Source of the DNA: Pseudomonas frederiksbergensis
Lineage (GTDB): Bacteria > Pseudomonadota > Gammaproteobacteria > Pseudomonadales > Pseudomonadaceae
Assembly: GCF_017114915.1 (NCBI RefSeq)
Contig: NZ_JAAUOE010000004.1
Location: 1-64,000 of the forward strand
Reading direction: 5' to 3'
DNA: 64,000 nucleotides
Below are positions 56,295 through 64,000 of the stretch, one piece after another. The notes beneath the pieces are model-generated. The model saw nothing but the letters and a program-made list of their open reading frames with translations, was not told the DNA's origin and did not search any database. Every line of letters begins with the position of its first letter. Positions within the stretch are counted from its first letter, which is position 1. A program made the position numbers and the translations under genes.

Positions 56295-56848
56295 TCAACG
56301 AAATCAAGAAAGACGCTAAAGAGCGCATGCAGAAGTCCGTAGAATCGCTGGCGCACAACTTCGGCCGTATCCGTACCGGCCAGGCGCACCCAAGCATTCT
56401 GGAAGGCGTGATGGTTCCGTACTACGGCGCCGACACTCCGATCAAGCAAGTGGCGAACATCACCGTTAAAGACGCCCGTACCCTGCAAGTTGTTGCTTTT
56501 GAGCGCAACATGCTGGGCGCGGTCGACAAGGCCATCGGTAGCGCTGGTCTGAACCTCAACCCGACCAACCTGGGTGAGTTGCTGCTGATCTCCATGCCGG
56601 CCCTGACCGAAGAAACCCGCCGGGGCTTCACCAAACAGGCTCGTGATGTGGCTGAGGACGCTCGTGTTGCCGTGCGCAATATCCGCCGCGATGCTAACAG
56701 CTCGCTGAAGGATCTGGTCAAGGAAAAGGAAATCAGCGAAGACGAAGAGCGTCGCGCCACTGGCGAGATCGACGATCTGACCAAGAAGTTCGTGGCTGAA
56801 ATCGACGCGAAGCTGGCGGAAAAAGAAAAAGACCTGATGGCCGTATAA
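56291..56848 (+). CDS. frr: Ribosome-recycling factor
   Basis: A 185-residue tRNA-shaped factor that splits post-termination ribosomes with EF-G. It begins [45 protein letters not shown] and [21 protein letters not shown] are typical. Normal length. Coupled to pyrH by the overlapping start. Confidence 0.98.
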   Translation: MINEIKKDAKERMQKSVESLAHNFGRIRTGQAHPSILEGVMVPYYGADTPIKQVANITVKDARTLQVVAFERNMLGAVDKAIGSAGLNLNPTNLGELLLISMPALTEETRRGFTKQARDVAEDARVAVRNIRRDANSSLKDLVKEKEISEDEERRATGEIDDLTKKFVAEIDAKLAEKEKDLMAV

Positions 56849-56861
56849 GGGTCACGTTTTA

Positions 56862-57617
56862 ATGGATAAGACAAAGCAGACTGCGCCGTCCGCGGTGCCG
56901 CGCCATGTCGCGATCATCATGGATGGTAATAATCGTTGGGCGAAAAAACGCTTTATGCCGGGTGTCGCCGGGCATAAAGCGGGCGTGGATGCCGTGCGTG
57001 CGGTGATTGAGGTGTGTGCCGAGGCCAAGGTCGAAGTACTGACCCTGTTCGCCTTCTCCAGCGAGAACTGGCAGCGCCCGGCCGATGAAGTCAGTGCCTT
57101 GATGGATTTGTTCTTCAGGGCGTTGCGTCGCGAGGCCAAGCGTCTCAACGACAACAACATCAGTTTGCGCATCATCGGTGACCGTTCGCGTTTCCACCCG
57201 GAGCTGCAGGCGGCCATGCGCGAAGCCGAGGCGATGACCGTCGGCGCCAACCGCTTTATCCTGCAGATCGCCGCCAACTACGGTGGTCAGTGGGATATCG
57301 CGCAAGCCGCGCAGCGTCTGGCGCGTGAAGTTCAGGCCGGGCATCTGCGTCCGGATGACATTACCCCTGAGCTGCTGCAAACCTGTCTGGCGACCGGTGA
57401 TCTGCCATTGCCGGACTTGTGCATCCGTACCGGGGGCGAGCATCGCATCAGTAACTTCCTGCTGTGGCAACTGGCTTACGCCGAGTTGTACTTCTCCGAC
57501 CTTTTCTGGCCGGACTTCAAACACGACGCCATGCGAAAAGCACTGGCCGATTTCGCTTCTCGCCAGCGTCGCTTCGGTAAAACGAGCGAGCAGGTCGAGG
57601 CTGGAGCCCGGGTTTAA
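56862..57617 (+). CDS. uppS: Undecaprenyl diphosphate synthase
   Basis: A 251-residue cis-prenyltransferase that makes the C55 carrier lipid for peptidoglycan and O-antigen. RHVAIIMDGNNRWAKKR carries the catalytic Asp21. LTLFAFSSENWQRP and CIRTGGEHRISNFLLWQLAYAE complete the signature. The stop codon overlaps the cdsA start (TAATG). Confidence 0.98.
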   Translation: MDKTKQTAPSAVPRHVAIIMDGNNRWAKKRFMPGVAGHKAGVDAVRAVIEVCAEAKVEVLTLFAFSSENWQRPADEVSALMDLFFRALRREAKRLNDNNISLRIIGDRSRFHPELQAAMREAEAMTVGANRFILQIAANYGGQWDIAQAAQRLAREVQAGHLRPDDITPELLQTCLATGDLPLPDLCIRTGGEHRISNFLLWQLAYAELYFSDLFWPDFKHDAMRKALADFASRQRRFGKTSEQVEAGARV

Positions 57618-58423
57618 TGCTTAAACAACGAATCATCACGGCGCTGATCCTGCTGCCGATTGCCCTGTGCGGGTTTTTCCTGCTCGAAGGGTCCGGTTTT
57701 GCGCTGTTCATCGGGCTGGTGGTGACGCTCGGCGCGTGGGAATGGGCTCGTCTGGCCGGTTTTGCCGCTCAGTCGATCCGCGTTGCCTATGCGGCGGTGG
57801 TTGCGTTGATGCTGTTTGTCATGCACATCCTGCCAGGGCTCGCGCCTTGGGTATTGGGCGCTTCGGTGTTGTGGTGGGGCGTGGCCACGTACCTGGTGCT
57901 GACCTATCCACGGTCCAGCGAACACTGGGCCAGTGCCGTTTGCAAACTGGTCATCGGTTTGTTGATTCTGTTGCCGGCCTGGCAAGGTCTGATCCTGATC
58001 AAGCAAGAGCCCTTGGGCAACTGGTTGATCATGGCGGTGATGGTGCTGGTCTGGGGGGCTGATATCGGTGCCTACTTTTCCGGCCGGGCCTTTGGCAAGC
58101 GCAAGCTGGCGCCGCAGGTCAGCCCCGGCAAGAGTTGGGAAGGTGTGTACGGCGGCTTGTTGCTGAGCCTGGTGATCACGGCAATCGTCGGTTTCGTGCG
58201 GGACTGGAGTTTCGCTCAGATGCTGATGGGCCTGTTCGGTGCTGCGGTAATCGTGTTCATTTCCGTGGTGGGCGACCTCACCGAGAGCATGTTCAAGCGC
58301 CAGTCGGGAATCAAGGACAGCAGTAATCTGCTGCCGGGTCACGGTGGTGTGCTGGATCGCATCGACAGCCTGACGGCGGCGATTCCGGTGTTCGCCGTGC
58401 TGCTATGGATGGCGGCGCCGTGA
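57617..58423 (+). CDS. cdsA: Phosphatidate cytidylyltransferase
   Basis: A 268-residue polytopic inner-membrane enzyme making CDP-diacylglycerol. About eight hydrophobic helices are visible. The CDP-diglyceride synthetase signature [28 protein letters not shown] lies near the C-terminus. It overlaps uppS upstream and dxr downstream (GTGA), so the three are tightly coupled. Confidence 0.97.
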   Translation: MLKQRIITALILLPIALCGFFLLEGSGFALFIGLVVTLGAWEWARLAGFAAQSIRVAYAAVVALMLFVMHILPGLAPWVLGASVLWWGVATYLVLTYPRSSEHWASAVCKLVIGLLILLPAWQGLILIKQEPLGNWLIMAVMVLVWGADIGAYFSGRAFGKRKLAPQVSPGKSWEGVYGGLLLSLVITAIVGFVRDWSFAQMLMGLFGAAVIVFISVVGDLTESMFKRQSGIKDSSNLLPGHGGVLDRIDSLTAAIPVFAVLLWMAAP

Positions 58424-59610
58424 GTCGCCCGCAACAGATTACCGTGCTGGGGGCGACCGGCTCGATTGGTCTGAGCACCCTCGACGTCATCGCCCGTCAT
58501 CCCGAGCGTTATCAGGTTTTCGCCTTGAGCGGTTTCACTCGTGTGAGTGAGTTGCTGGCGCTGTGTGTGCGCCATGCGCCGCGCTTCGCGGTCGTGCCGG
58601 AATCCGGCGCTGCCCGGGGGTTGCAGGACGACTTGCGCGCGGCCGGCCTGTCGACCCGCGTTCTGGTGGGAGAGGAGGGCTTGTGTCAGGTCGCCTCCGA
58701 TCCGCAAGTCGATGCGGTGATGGCGGCCATCGTTGGAGCAGCGGGTTTGCGTCCGACCCTGGCGGCAGTCGAGGCCGGCAAGAAGATCCTTCTGGCCAAT
58801 AAAGAAGCGCTGGTGATGTCCGGTGCGCTGTTCATGCAGGCCGTGCGTAAAAGCGGTTCGGTGCTGCTGCCGATCGACAGCGAGCACAACGCGATTTTCC
58901 AGTGCATGCCTCAGGATTTCGCCCGTGGGCTTGGCGCGGTCGGTGTGCGTCGGATTTTACTGACAGCCTCGGGCGGCCCGTTCCGGCAGACGCCGATGGC
59001 TGAACTGGCGCATGTTTCCCCCGAGCAAGCGTGTGCTCACCCGAATTGGTCCATGGGGCGCAAGATTTCGGTGGATTCGGCCAGCATGATGAACAAGGGG
59101 CTCGAACTGATCGAGGCCTGCTGGTTGTTCGACGCTACGCCCTCCCAGGTCGAAGTGGTGATTCATCCGCAGAGCGTGATTCATTCGCTGGTCGACTATA
59201 TCGATGGTTCGGTGCTGGCGCAGTTGGGTAATCCGGACATGCGCACGCCGATTGCCAATGCCCTGGCCTGGCCGGAACGGATCGACTCGGGTGTTGCTCC
59301 ATTGGACCTGTTCGCCATCGCTCGCCTGGATTTCCAGGCCCCCGATGAAGAGCGTTTCCCTTGTCTGCGCCTTGCGCGTCAAGCCGCCGAAGCTGGCAAC
59401 AGCGCGCCGGCCATGCTCAATGCCGCGAATGAAGTGGCTGTGGCGGCCTTTCTCGACGGACGGGTTCGCTATCTGGAAATCGCGAGTATTATCGAGGAAG
59501 TGTTGAACCTCGAGCCTGTGGTTGCGGTAGATGATCTCGAGGCAGTGTTTACGGCCGATGCGAAAGCACGGGTACTGGCCGGGCAATGGTTGAGTCGTCA
59601 CGGGCGATAA
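58420..59610 (+). CDS. dxr: 1-deoxy-D-xylulose 5-phosphate reductoisomerase
   Basis: A 396-residue enzyme of the MEP isoprenoid pathway, which ultimately feeds UppS. The NADPH loop is [42 protein letters not shown] and ASGGPFR, and the [19 protein letters not shown] block hold the metal and substrate residues. The GTG start overlapping the cdsA stop codon gives the normal length; an ATG five codons upstream is in frame within cdsA and is less likely. Confidence 0.97.
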   Translation: MSRPQQITVLGATGSIGLSTLDVIARHPERYQVFALSGFTRVSELLALCVRHAPRFAVVPESGAARGLQDDLRAAGLSTRVLVGEEGLCQVASDPQVDAVMAAIVGAAGLRPTLAAVEAGKKILLANKEALVMSGALFMQAVRKSGSVLLPIDSEHNAIFQCMPQDFARGLGAVGVRRILLTASGGPFRQTPMAELAHVSPEQACAHPNWSMGRKISVDSASMMNKGLELIEACWLFDATPSQVEVVIHPQSVIHSLVDYIDGSVLAQLGNPDMRTPIANALAWPERIDSGVAPLDLFAIARLDFQAPDEERFPCLRLARQAAEAGNSAPAMLNAANEVAVAAFLDGRVRYLEIASIIEEVLNLEPVVAVDDLEAVFTADAKARVLAGQWLSRHGR

Positions 59611-59662
59611 GTGCTGCAATACGTTGGTCCATGCAGCACTGATAGGATTGCGGAGAAAGTAG

Positions 59663-61015
59663 ATGAGCGCGCTCTATATGATTGTCGGCACCCTGGTAGC
59701 GCTGGGCGTGCTGGTCACCTTCCACGAGTTCGGCCACTTCTGGGTCGCGCGTCGCTGTGGGGTCAAAGTGCTGCGTTTCTCCGTGGGCTTCGGCATGCCG
59801 CTGCTGCGCTGGCACGACAGCAAAGGCACTGAGTTTGTGGTTGCCGCCATCCCGCTGGGCGGCTACGTGAAGATGCTCGACGAGCGCGAAGGTGAGGTCC
59901 CGGCCGATCAGGTCGATCATTCCTTCAATCGCAAATCCGTCCGTCAGCGGATTGCCATCGTAGCGGCCGGTCCGATCGCCAACTTTTTATTGGCATTGGT
60001 GTTTTTCTGGGGGTTGGCGATGCTCGGCAGCGAGCAGCCGCGGCCGGTCATTGGTGCGGTGGAATCCGGCAGTATCGCCGCCAGGGCCGGTTTGAGCGCG
60101 GGGCAGGAAATTATTGCCATCGATGGCGAGCCAACCTCCGGCTGGGCTGCGGTGAACCTGCAATTGGTCCGTCGTCTGGGGGAGAGCGGTTCCCTTCAAT
60201 TGCTGGTCCGCGAACAGGGCTCCACGGTGGATTCGCCTCGCGAGCTGGTGCTGGACAAGTGGCTCAAGGGCGCTGACGAGCCGGATCCTATTCACTCGCT
60301 GGGTATTCGTCCCTGGCGTCCGGCATTGCCGCCGATCCTGGCCGAATTTGATCCCAAAGGTCCGGCCAAGGCTGCGGGCCTGAAGGCCGGTGACCGCCTG
60401 TTGACCCTTGATGGCAAGGCGCTGGAAGACTGGCAGCAGGTGGTCGACATCGTCCGCATGCATCCCGATACCAAAATAATGCTGCGTGTCGAGCGCGATG
60501 GTGCTCAAATCGACGTCGCCGTGACGCTGGCCGCTCGCGGCGAAAGCAAGGCGCCCCATGGCTATCTGGGAGCTGGGGTGAAAGCGGTCGATTGGCCATC
60601 AGAGATGATTCGTGAAGTCAGTTACGGTCCGGTGGCTGCAATTGGCGAGGGTGCACGACGCACCTGGACCATGAGCGTGCTGACCCTCGATTCGCTCAAG
60701 AAAATGTTGTTCGGCGAGCTCTCGGTAAAAAACTTGAGTGGACCGATAACCATTGCTAAAGTGGCGGGCGCTTCTGCCCAGTCGGGCTTCGCTGATTTCC
60801 TGAATTTCCTTGCTTATCTGAGTATTAGCCTGGGGGTTCTGAATTTGCTGCCCATTCCTGTACTGGATGGGGGGCATTTGTTGTTTTATCTGATCGAGTG
60901 GGCGCGTGGTCGCCCCTTGTCGGATCGGGTGCAAGGTTGGGGGATACAGATCGGTATCAGTTTGGTGGTCGGGGTGATGTTGCTAGCTCTGGTCAATGAT
61001 CTGGGTCGACTGTAA
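59663..61015 (+). CDS. rseP: Site-2 protease RseP (MucP)
   Basis: A 450-residue inner-membrane zinc metalloprotease that cleaves the anti-sigma factor (MucA/RseA) within the membrane. Zinc motif HEFGH at 21-25 and the C-terminal NLLPIPVLDGGHLLFY with the third ligand Asp. Two PDZ domains lie between, seen from SGSIAARAGLSAGQEIIAIDG and PAKAAGLKAGDRLLTLDG. In Pseudomonas it links outer-membrane stress to AlgU. It lies immediately before bamA. Confidence 0.97.
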   Translation: MSALYMIVGTLVALGVLVTFHEFGHFWVARRCGVKVLRFSVGFGMPLLRWHDSKGTEFVVAAIPLGGYVKMLDEREGEVPADQVDHSFNRKSVRQRIAIVAAGPIANFLLALVFFWGLAMLGSEQPRPVIGAVESGSIAARAGLSAGQEIIAIDGEPTSGWAAVNLQLVRRLGESGSLQLLVREQGSTVDSPRELVLDKWLKGADEPDPIHSLGIRPWRPALPPILAEFDPKGPAKAAGLKAGDRLLTLDGKALEDWQQVVDIVRMHPDTKIMLRVERDGAQIDVAVTLAARGESKAPHGYLGAGVKAVDWPSEMIREVSYGPVAAIGEGARRTWTMSVLTLDSLKKMLFGELSVKNLSGPITIAKVAGASAQSGFADFLNFLAYLSISLGVLNLLPIPVLDGGHLLFYLIEWARGRPLSDRVQGWGIQIGISLVVGVMLLALVNDLGRL

Positions 61016-61087
61016 CACTTCGCTGAATTGCGAATCTGCCGCATTTTGCGGCAGTTTTTATTGCCAGTTGGAATAAGAAAGGACTTC

Positions 61088-63478
61088 ATGAAACGTCTGC
61101 TGCTAACTGCGGTTCTCACCGTATTGATGATCGCCGAAGTTCACGCCGAGTCCTTCACTATCTCTGATATTCGCGTCAATGGCCTCCAGCGGGTCTCCGC
61201 GGGGAGTGTCTTTGGTGCTTTGCCGTTGAACGTCGGCGAACAGGCGGATGATCGTCGCCTGGTGGAATCCACTCGTGCGTTGTTCAAGACCGGGTTCTTT
61301 CAAGATATCCAGCTGGGCCGTGATGGCAACGTCCTGGTCATCACTGTAGTCGAGCGTCCGTCAGTCGCCAGTATCGAGATCGAAGGCAACAAGGCGATCT
61401 CCACTGAAGACCTGATGAAAGGCCTCAAGCAATCCGGTCTGGCCGAAGGCGAGATCTTCCAGCGCGCCACCCTCGAAGGCGTGCGTAACGAGCTGCAGCG
61501 TCAATACGTCGCTCAGGGCCGTTACTCGGCTACCGTCGACACCGAAGTGGTGCCCCAGCCGCGTAACCGAGTGGCCCTGAAGGTCAACATCAACGAAGGC
61601 ACCGTGGCCGCTATCCAGCATATCAACGTGGTGGGTAACACGGTTTTCCCGGATGAAGACCTGATCGACCTGTTCGAACTCAAGACCAGCAACTGGCTGT
61701 CGTTCTTCAAGAACGATGACAAGTACGCCCGTGAAAAACTCTCCGGTGACCTGGAGCGTCTGCGTTCCTACTATCTGGACCGCGGCTATATCAACATGGA
61801 TATCGCGTCGACCCAGGTGTCCATCACCCCGGACAAAAAACACGTCTATATCACCGTCAACGTCAACGAAGGCGAAAAGTACACCGTTCGTGACGTCAAG
61901 CTCAGCGGCGACCTGAAAGTGCCTGAAGATCAGGTCAAGTCCCTGCTGCTGGTTCAGAAAGGCCAGGTGTTCTCGCGCAAGCTGATGACCACCACGTCCG
62001 AACTGATCACCCGTCGTCTGGGTAACGAGGGTTATACCTTCGCCAACGTCAACGGCGTGCCTCAGCCTCACGATGACGACCACACCGTTGATATCACTTT
62101 CGCTGTCGATCCGGGCAAACGTGCTTACGTGAACCGCATCAACTTCCGTGGCAACACCAAGTCCGAAGACGAAGTACTGCGTCGTGAAATGCGCCAGATG
62201 GAAGGCGGCTGGGCTTCGACCTACCTGATCGACCAGTCCAAGACTCGTCTTGAGCGTCTGGGCTTCTTCAAGGAAGTCAACGTCGAGACGCCGGCCGTAC
62301 CCGGTGTCGACGACCAGGTTGATGTGAACTATAGCGTTGAAGAGCAGGCCTCCGGTTCGATTACCGCCAGCGTCGGTTTCGCCCAGAGCGCAGGTTTGAT
62401 CCTCGGTGGTTCGATCACGCAGAACAACTTCCTGGGTACTGGTAACAAGGTCAGCGTTGGCTTGACCCGCAGTGAATACCAGAGCCGCTATAACTTCGGT
62501 TATGTCGACCCCTACTGGACTGCTGACGGTGTGAGCCTTGGCTATAACGCCTTCTATCGCACTACCGATTATGATGAGCTTGACGCCGACCTCACCAGCT
62601 ATGCGGTAGATAGCTTGGGTGCTGGTGTGAATGTTGGCTACCCGATCAGCGAGACTTCGCGTCTGACCTTCGGCCTGTCTGCCCAGAAGGACGATATCAA
62701 GACCGGTCAGTACACCGTTGACGAGATTTTCGACTTCGTTAACCGTGAAGGCGATAGCTACCTGAACTTCAAGGCTTCGGCCGGTTGGTCCGAGTCCACC
62801 CTGAACAAGGGCGTACTGGCGACCCGGGGTCATTCCCAGAGCCTGACCCTGGAAGCCACGACGCCTGGCAGTGACCTGTCGTTCTTCAAGCTCGATTATC
62901 GTGGTCAATTGTTCCAGCCGTTGACCGAAAACTACACCATGCGGCTGCACACCGAGTTGGGCTATGGCGATGGTTACGGTTCGACCGATGGCTTGCCGTT
63001 CTATGAAAACTATTACGCGGGTGGCTTCAACTCGGTGCGCGGCTTCAAGGACAGTACTCTGGGGCCTCGCAGTACCCCTAGCCGCGGCGCCGATGTAACA
63101 GGTAACGCCGGTACAGTTGCCGACCCGGACCAGGATCCGCTGCCATTCGGTGGTAACGTGCTGATGCAGGGTGGTGTCGAGGTGCTGTTCCCTATGCCAT
63201 TCGTCAAGGACCAGCGCTCCCTGCGTACTTCGGTATTCTGGGATGTCGGTAACGTATTCGACTCTAAATGCGAGAAGACGACGAACGCCAATGTTGGTTC
63301 CAGTTCTGCGACGCAGTGCAACGACATCAGCCTGAGCAACCTGGCGAGCTCCGTCGGTGTCGGCGTGACCTGGGTCACTGCACTGGGTCCTTTGAGTTTC
63401 GCGTTGGCCATGCCGATCAAGAAACCGGATGACGCTGAGACTCAAGTGTTCCAATTCTCCCTCGGCCAGACCTTCTAA
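61088..63478 (+). CDS. bamA: Outer membrane protein assembly factor BamA
   Basis: A 796-residue Omp85 protein, the essential barrel of the BAM complex. The signal peptide is at residues 1-20 (cleavage near HAES). Five POTRA domains follow to about residue 425 (first one FTISDIRVNGLQRVS). The C-terminal 16-strand barrel contains GGFNSVRGFKDSTLGPRS with the lid-loop VRGF motif and ends in the Phe signature (FQFSLGQTF). The ATG with AAAGGA (61088) gives the signal peptide; an upstream in-frame extension is rejected. Confidence 0.98.
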   Translation: MKRLLLTAVLTVLMIAEVHAESFTISDIRVNGLQRVSAGSVFGALPLNVGEQADDRRLVESTRALFKTGFFQDIQLGRDGNVLVITVVERPSVASIEIEGNKAISTEDLMKGLKQSGLAEGEIFQRATLEGVRNELQRQYVAQGRYSATVDTEVVPQPRNRVALKVNINEGTVAAIQHINVVGNTVFPDEDLIDLFELKTSNWLSFFKNDDKYAREKLSGDLERLRSYYLDRGYINMDIASTQVSITPDKKHVYITVNVNEGEKYTVRDVKLSGDLKVPEDQVKSLLLVQKGQVFSRKLMTTTSELITRRLGNEGYTFANVNGVPQPHDDDHTVDITFAVDPGKRAYVNRINFRGNTKSEDEVLRREMRQMEGGWASTYLIDQSKTRLERLGFFKEVNVETPAVPGVDDQVDVNYSVEEQASGSITASVGFAQSAGLILGGSITQNNFLGTGNKVSVGLTRSEYQSRYNFGYVDPYWTADGVSLGYNAFYRTTDYDELDADLTSYAVDSLGAGVNVGYPISETSRLTFGLSAQKDDIKTGQYTVDEIFDFVNREGDSYLNFKASAGWSESTLNKGVLATRGHSQSLTLEATTPGSDLSFFKLDYRGQLFQPLTENYTMRLHTELGYGDGYGSTDGLPFYENYYAGGFNSVRGFKDSTLGPRSTPSRGADVTGNAGTVADPDQDPLPFGGNVLMQGGVEVLFPMPFVKDQRSLRTSVFWDVGNVFDSKCEKTTNANVGSSSATQCNDISLSNLASSVGVGVTWVTALGPLSFALAMPIKKPDDAETQVFQFSLGQTF

Positions 63479-63523
63479 GCGTCTGACCCAAGATAACGAC
63501 AATGGATTTTGTAGGAGTGCATC

Positions 63524-64000
63524 GTGCGTAAGTTGACTCAATTGGTTCTCCTGGCGACCGTACTGGTCGCAGGTCCGGCGTTTGCCGACATGAAAATCGC
63601 CGTTCTGAACTATCAGATGGCACTGCTGGAATCTGACGCGGCGAAGAAGTACGCCGTGGATGCCGAGAAAAAGTTTGGCCCGCAGCTGACCAAGCTCAAG
63701 AGCCTGGAAAGCAGCGCCAAGGGTATCCAGGACCGTCTGATGGCTGGCGGCGACAAGATGCAGCAAGGCGAGCGTGAGCGTCTGGAGCTCGAGTTCAAGC
63801 AGAAGGCCCGTGATTTCCAGTTCCAGTCCAAGGAACTGAACGAAGCCAAAGCCGTTGCCGACCGTGAAATGCTCAAGCAGCTCAAGCCGAAACTGGACAG
63901 CGCTGTGGAAGAAGTCATCAAGAAAGGTGCTTATGACCTGGTCTTCGAGCGTGGCGCAGTGATTGATGTCAAACCGCAGTACGACATCACTCGCCAGGTT
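63524..64000 (+). CDS. skp: Periplasmic chaperone Skp (OmpH family), 3' end cut by the window
   Basis: The first 159 codons of an open frame that continues past the window edge. It starts GTG (MRKLTQLVLLATVLVAGPAFAD in pieces: a signal peptide of about 20 residues ending PAFA). The mature part starts MKIAVLNYQMALLESDAAKK, the typical Skp N-terminus, followed by a long helical tentacle region. It escorts outer-membrane proteins to the BAM complex and follows bamA as usual. AGGAG lies about 7 bases before the GTG. Confidence 0.95.
   Translation, partial: MRKLTQLVLLATVLVAGPAFADMKIAVLNYQMALLESDAAKKYAVDAEKKFGPQLTKLKSLESSAKGIQDRLMAGGDKMQQGERERLELEFKQKARDFQFQSKELNEAKAVADREMLKQLKPKLDSAVEEVIKKGAYDLVFERGAVIDVKPQYDITRQV

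Noticed and set aside
61361..63766. 801-codon open frame on the minus strand across bamA.
   Set aside because: Shadow of bamA and skp; it runs across the junction of two real genes on the other strand.

Overview
The window is chromosomal DNA of a Pseudomonas, most likely of the P. fluorescens group. The gene set and order (queA-tgt-yajC-secDF, xerD-dsbC-hom-thrC, dapE-ndvB, glnD-map, rpsB-tsf-pyrH-frr-uppS-cdsA-dxr-rseP-bamA-skp), the GC-rich third codon positions, a Pseudomonas-type DUF3509 gene and the many REP doublets of the GGGCTTGCCCGC type all point there. Nearly all of it is core genome.

Region by region. 0-0.2 kb: the 3' end of an rRNA operon (5S rRNA and terminator). 0.2-5.4 kb: an NAD-dependent molybdenum formate dehydrogenase operon, fdsGBAD, on the minus strand with every junction overlapping. 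5.4-7.4 kb: a small accessory pocket with two orphan genes, on the 3' side of a tRNA-Leu(CAA). 7.5-13 kb: queuosine tRNA modification (queA, tgt) and the auxiliary Sec translocase (yajC, secD, secF). 13-18.7 kb: a glycine-zipper protein, XerD, DsbC and the threonine genes hom and thrC. 18.8-28 kb: a kinase-less BvgS-like sensor fragment, a DUF3509 protein, a CoA-transferase, YaeQ, RecJ, an Old Yellow Enzyme, a Tat-exported multicopper oxidase and TadA. 28-37 kb: cmoAB, a lysoplasmalogenase, a chagasin-type lipoprotein, a Lon/AsrA protease with a candidate heat-shock promoter, a DUF4197 protein and PlsB. 37-43 kb: a cold-shock protein, RlmA, DapE and NdvB. 43-49.6 kb: the TcdA/CsdE/CsdA sulfur-transfer and tRNA-dehydratase set, DapD, an ArsC-like reductase, a leaderless astacin-like metalloprotease and DapC. 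49.6-64 kb: glnD and map, then the translation / isoprenoid / lipid / outer-membrane assembly series from rpsB (with its t44-type leader) to the start of skp, which runs off the window.

Functional themes. Three lysine/diaminopimelate genes (dapC, dapD, dapE) and two threonine genes are present. RNA modification is well represented (queA, tgt, tadA, cmoA, cmoB, tcdA, rlmA). The terminal operon links translation to undecaprenyl and CDP-diacylglycerol synthesis and to outer-membrane biogenesis.

I found no prophage, insertion sequence, CRISPR array or complete recognisable defence system. The least explained items are the tRNA-Leu pocket (two orphan genes), the kinase-less sensor, the cytoplasmic-looking metalloprotease with a changed Met-turn, and a family of roughly 85-110 bp palindromic elements whose ends coincide with stop codons of neighbouring genes.
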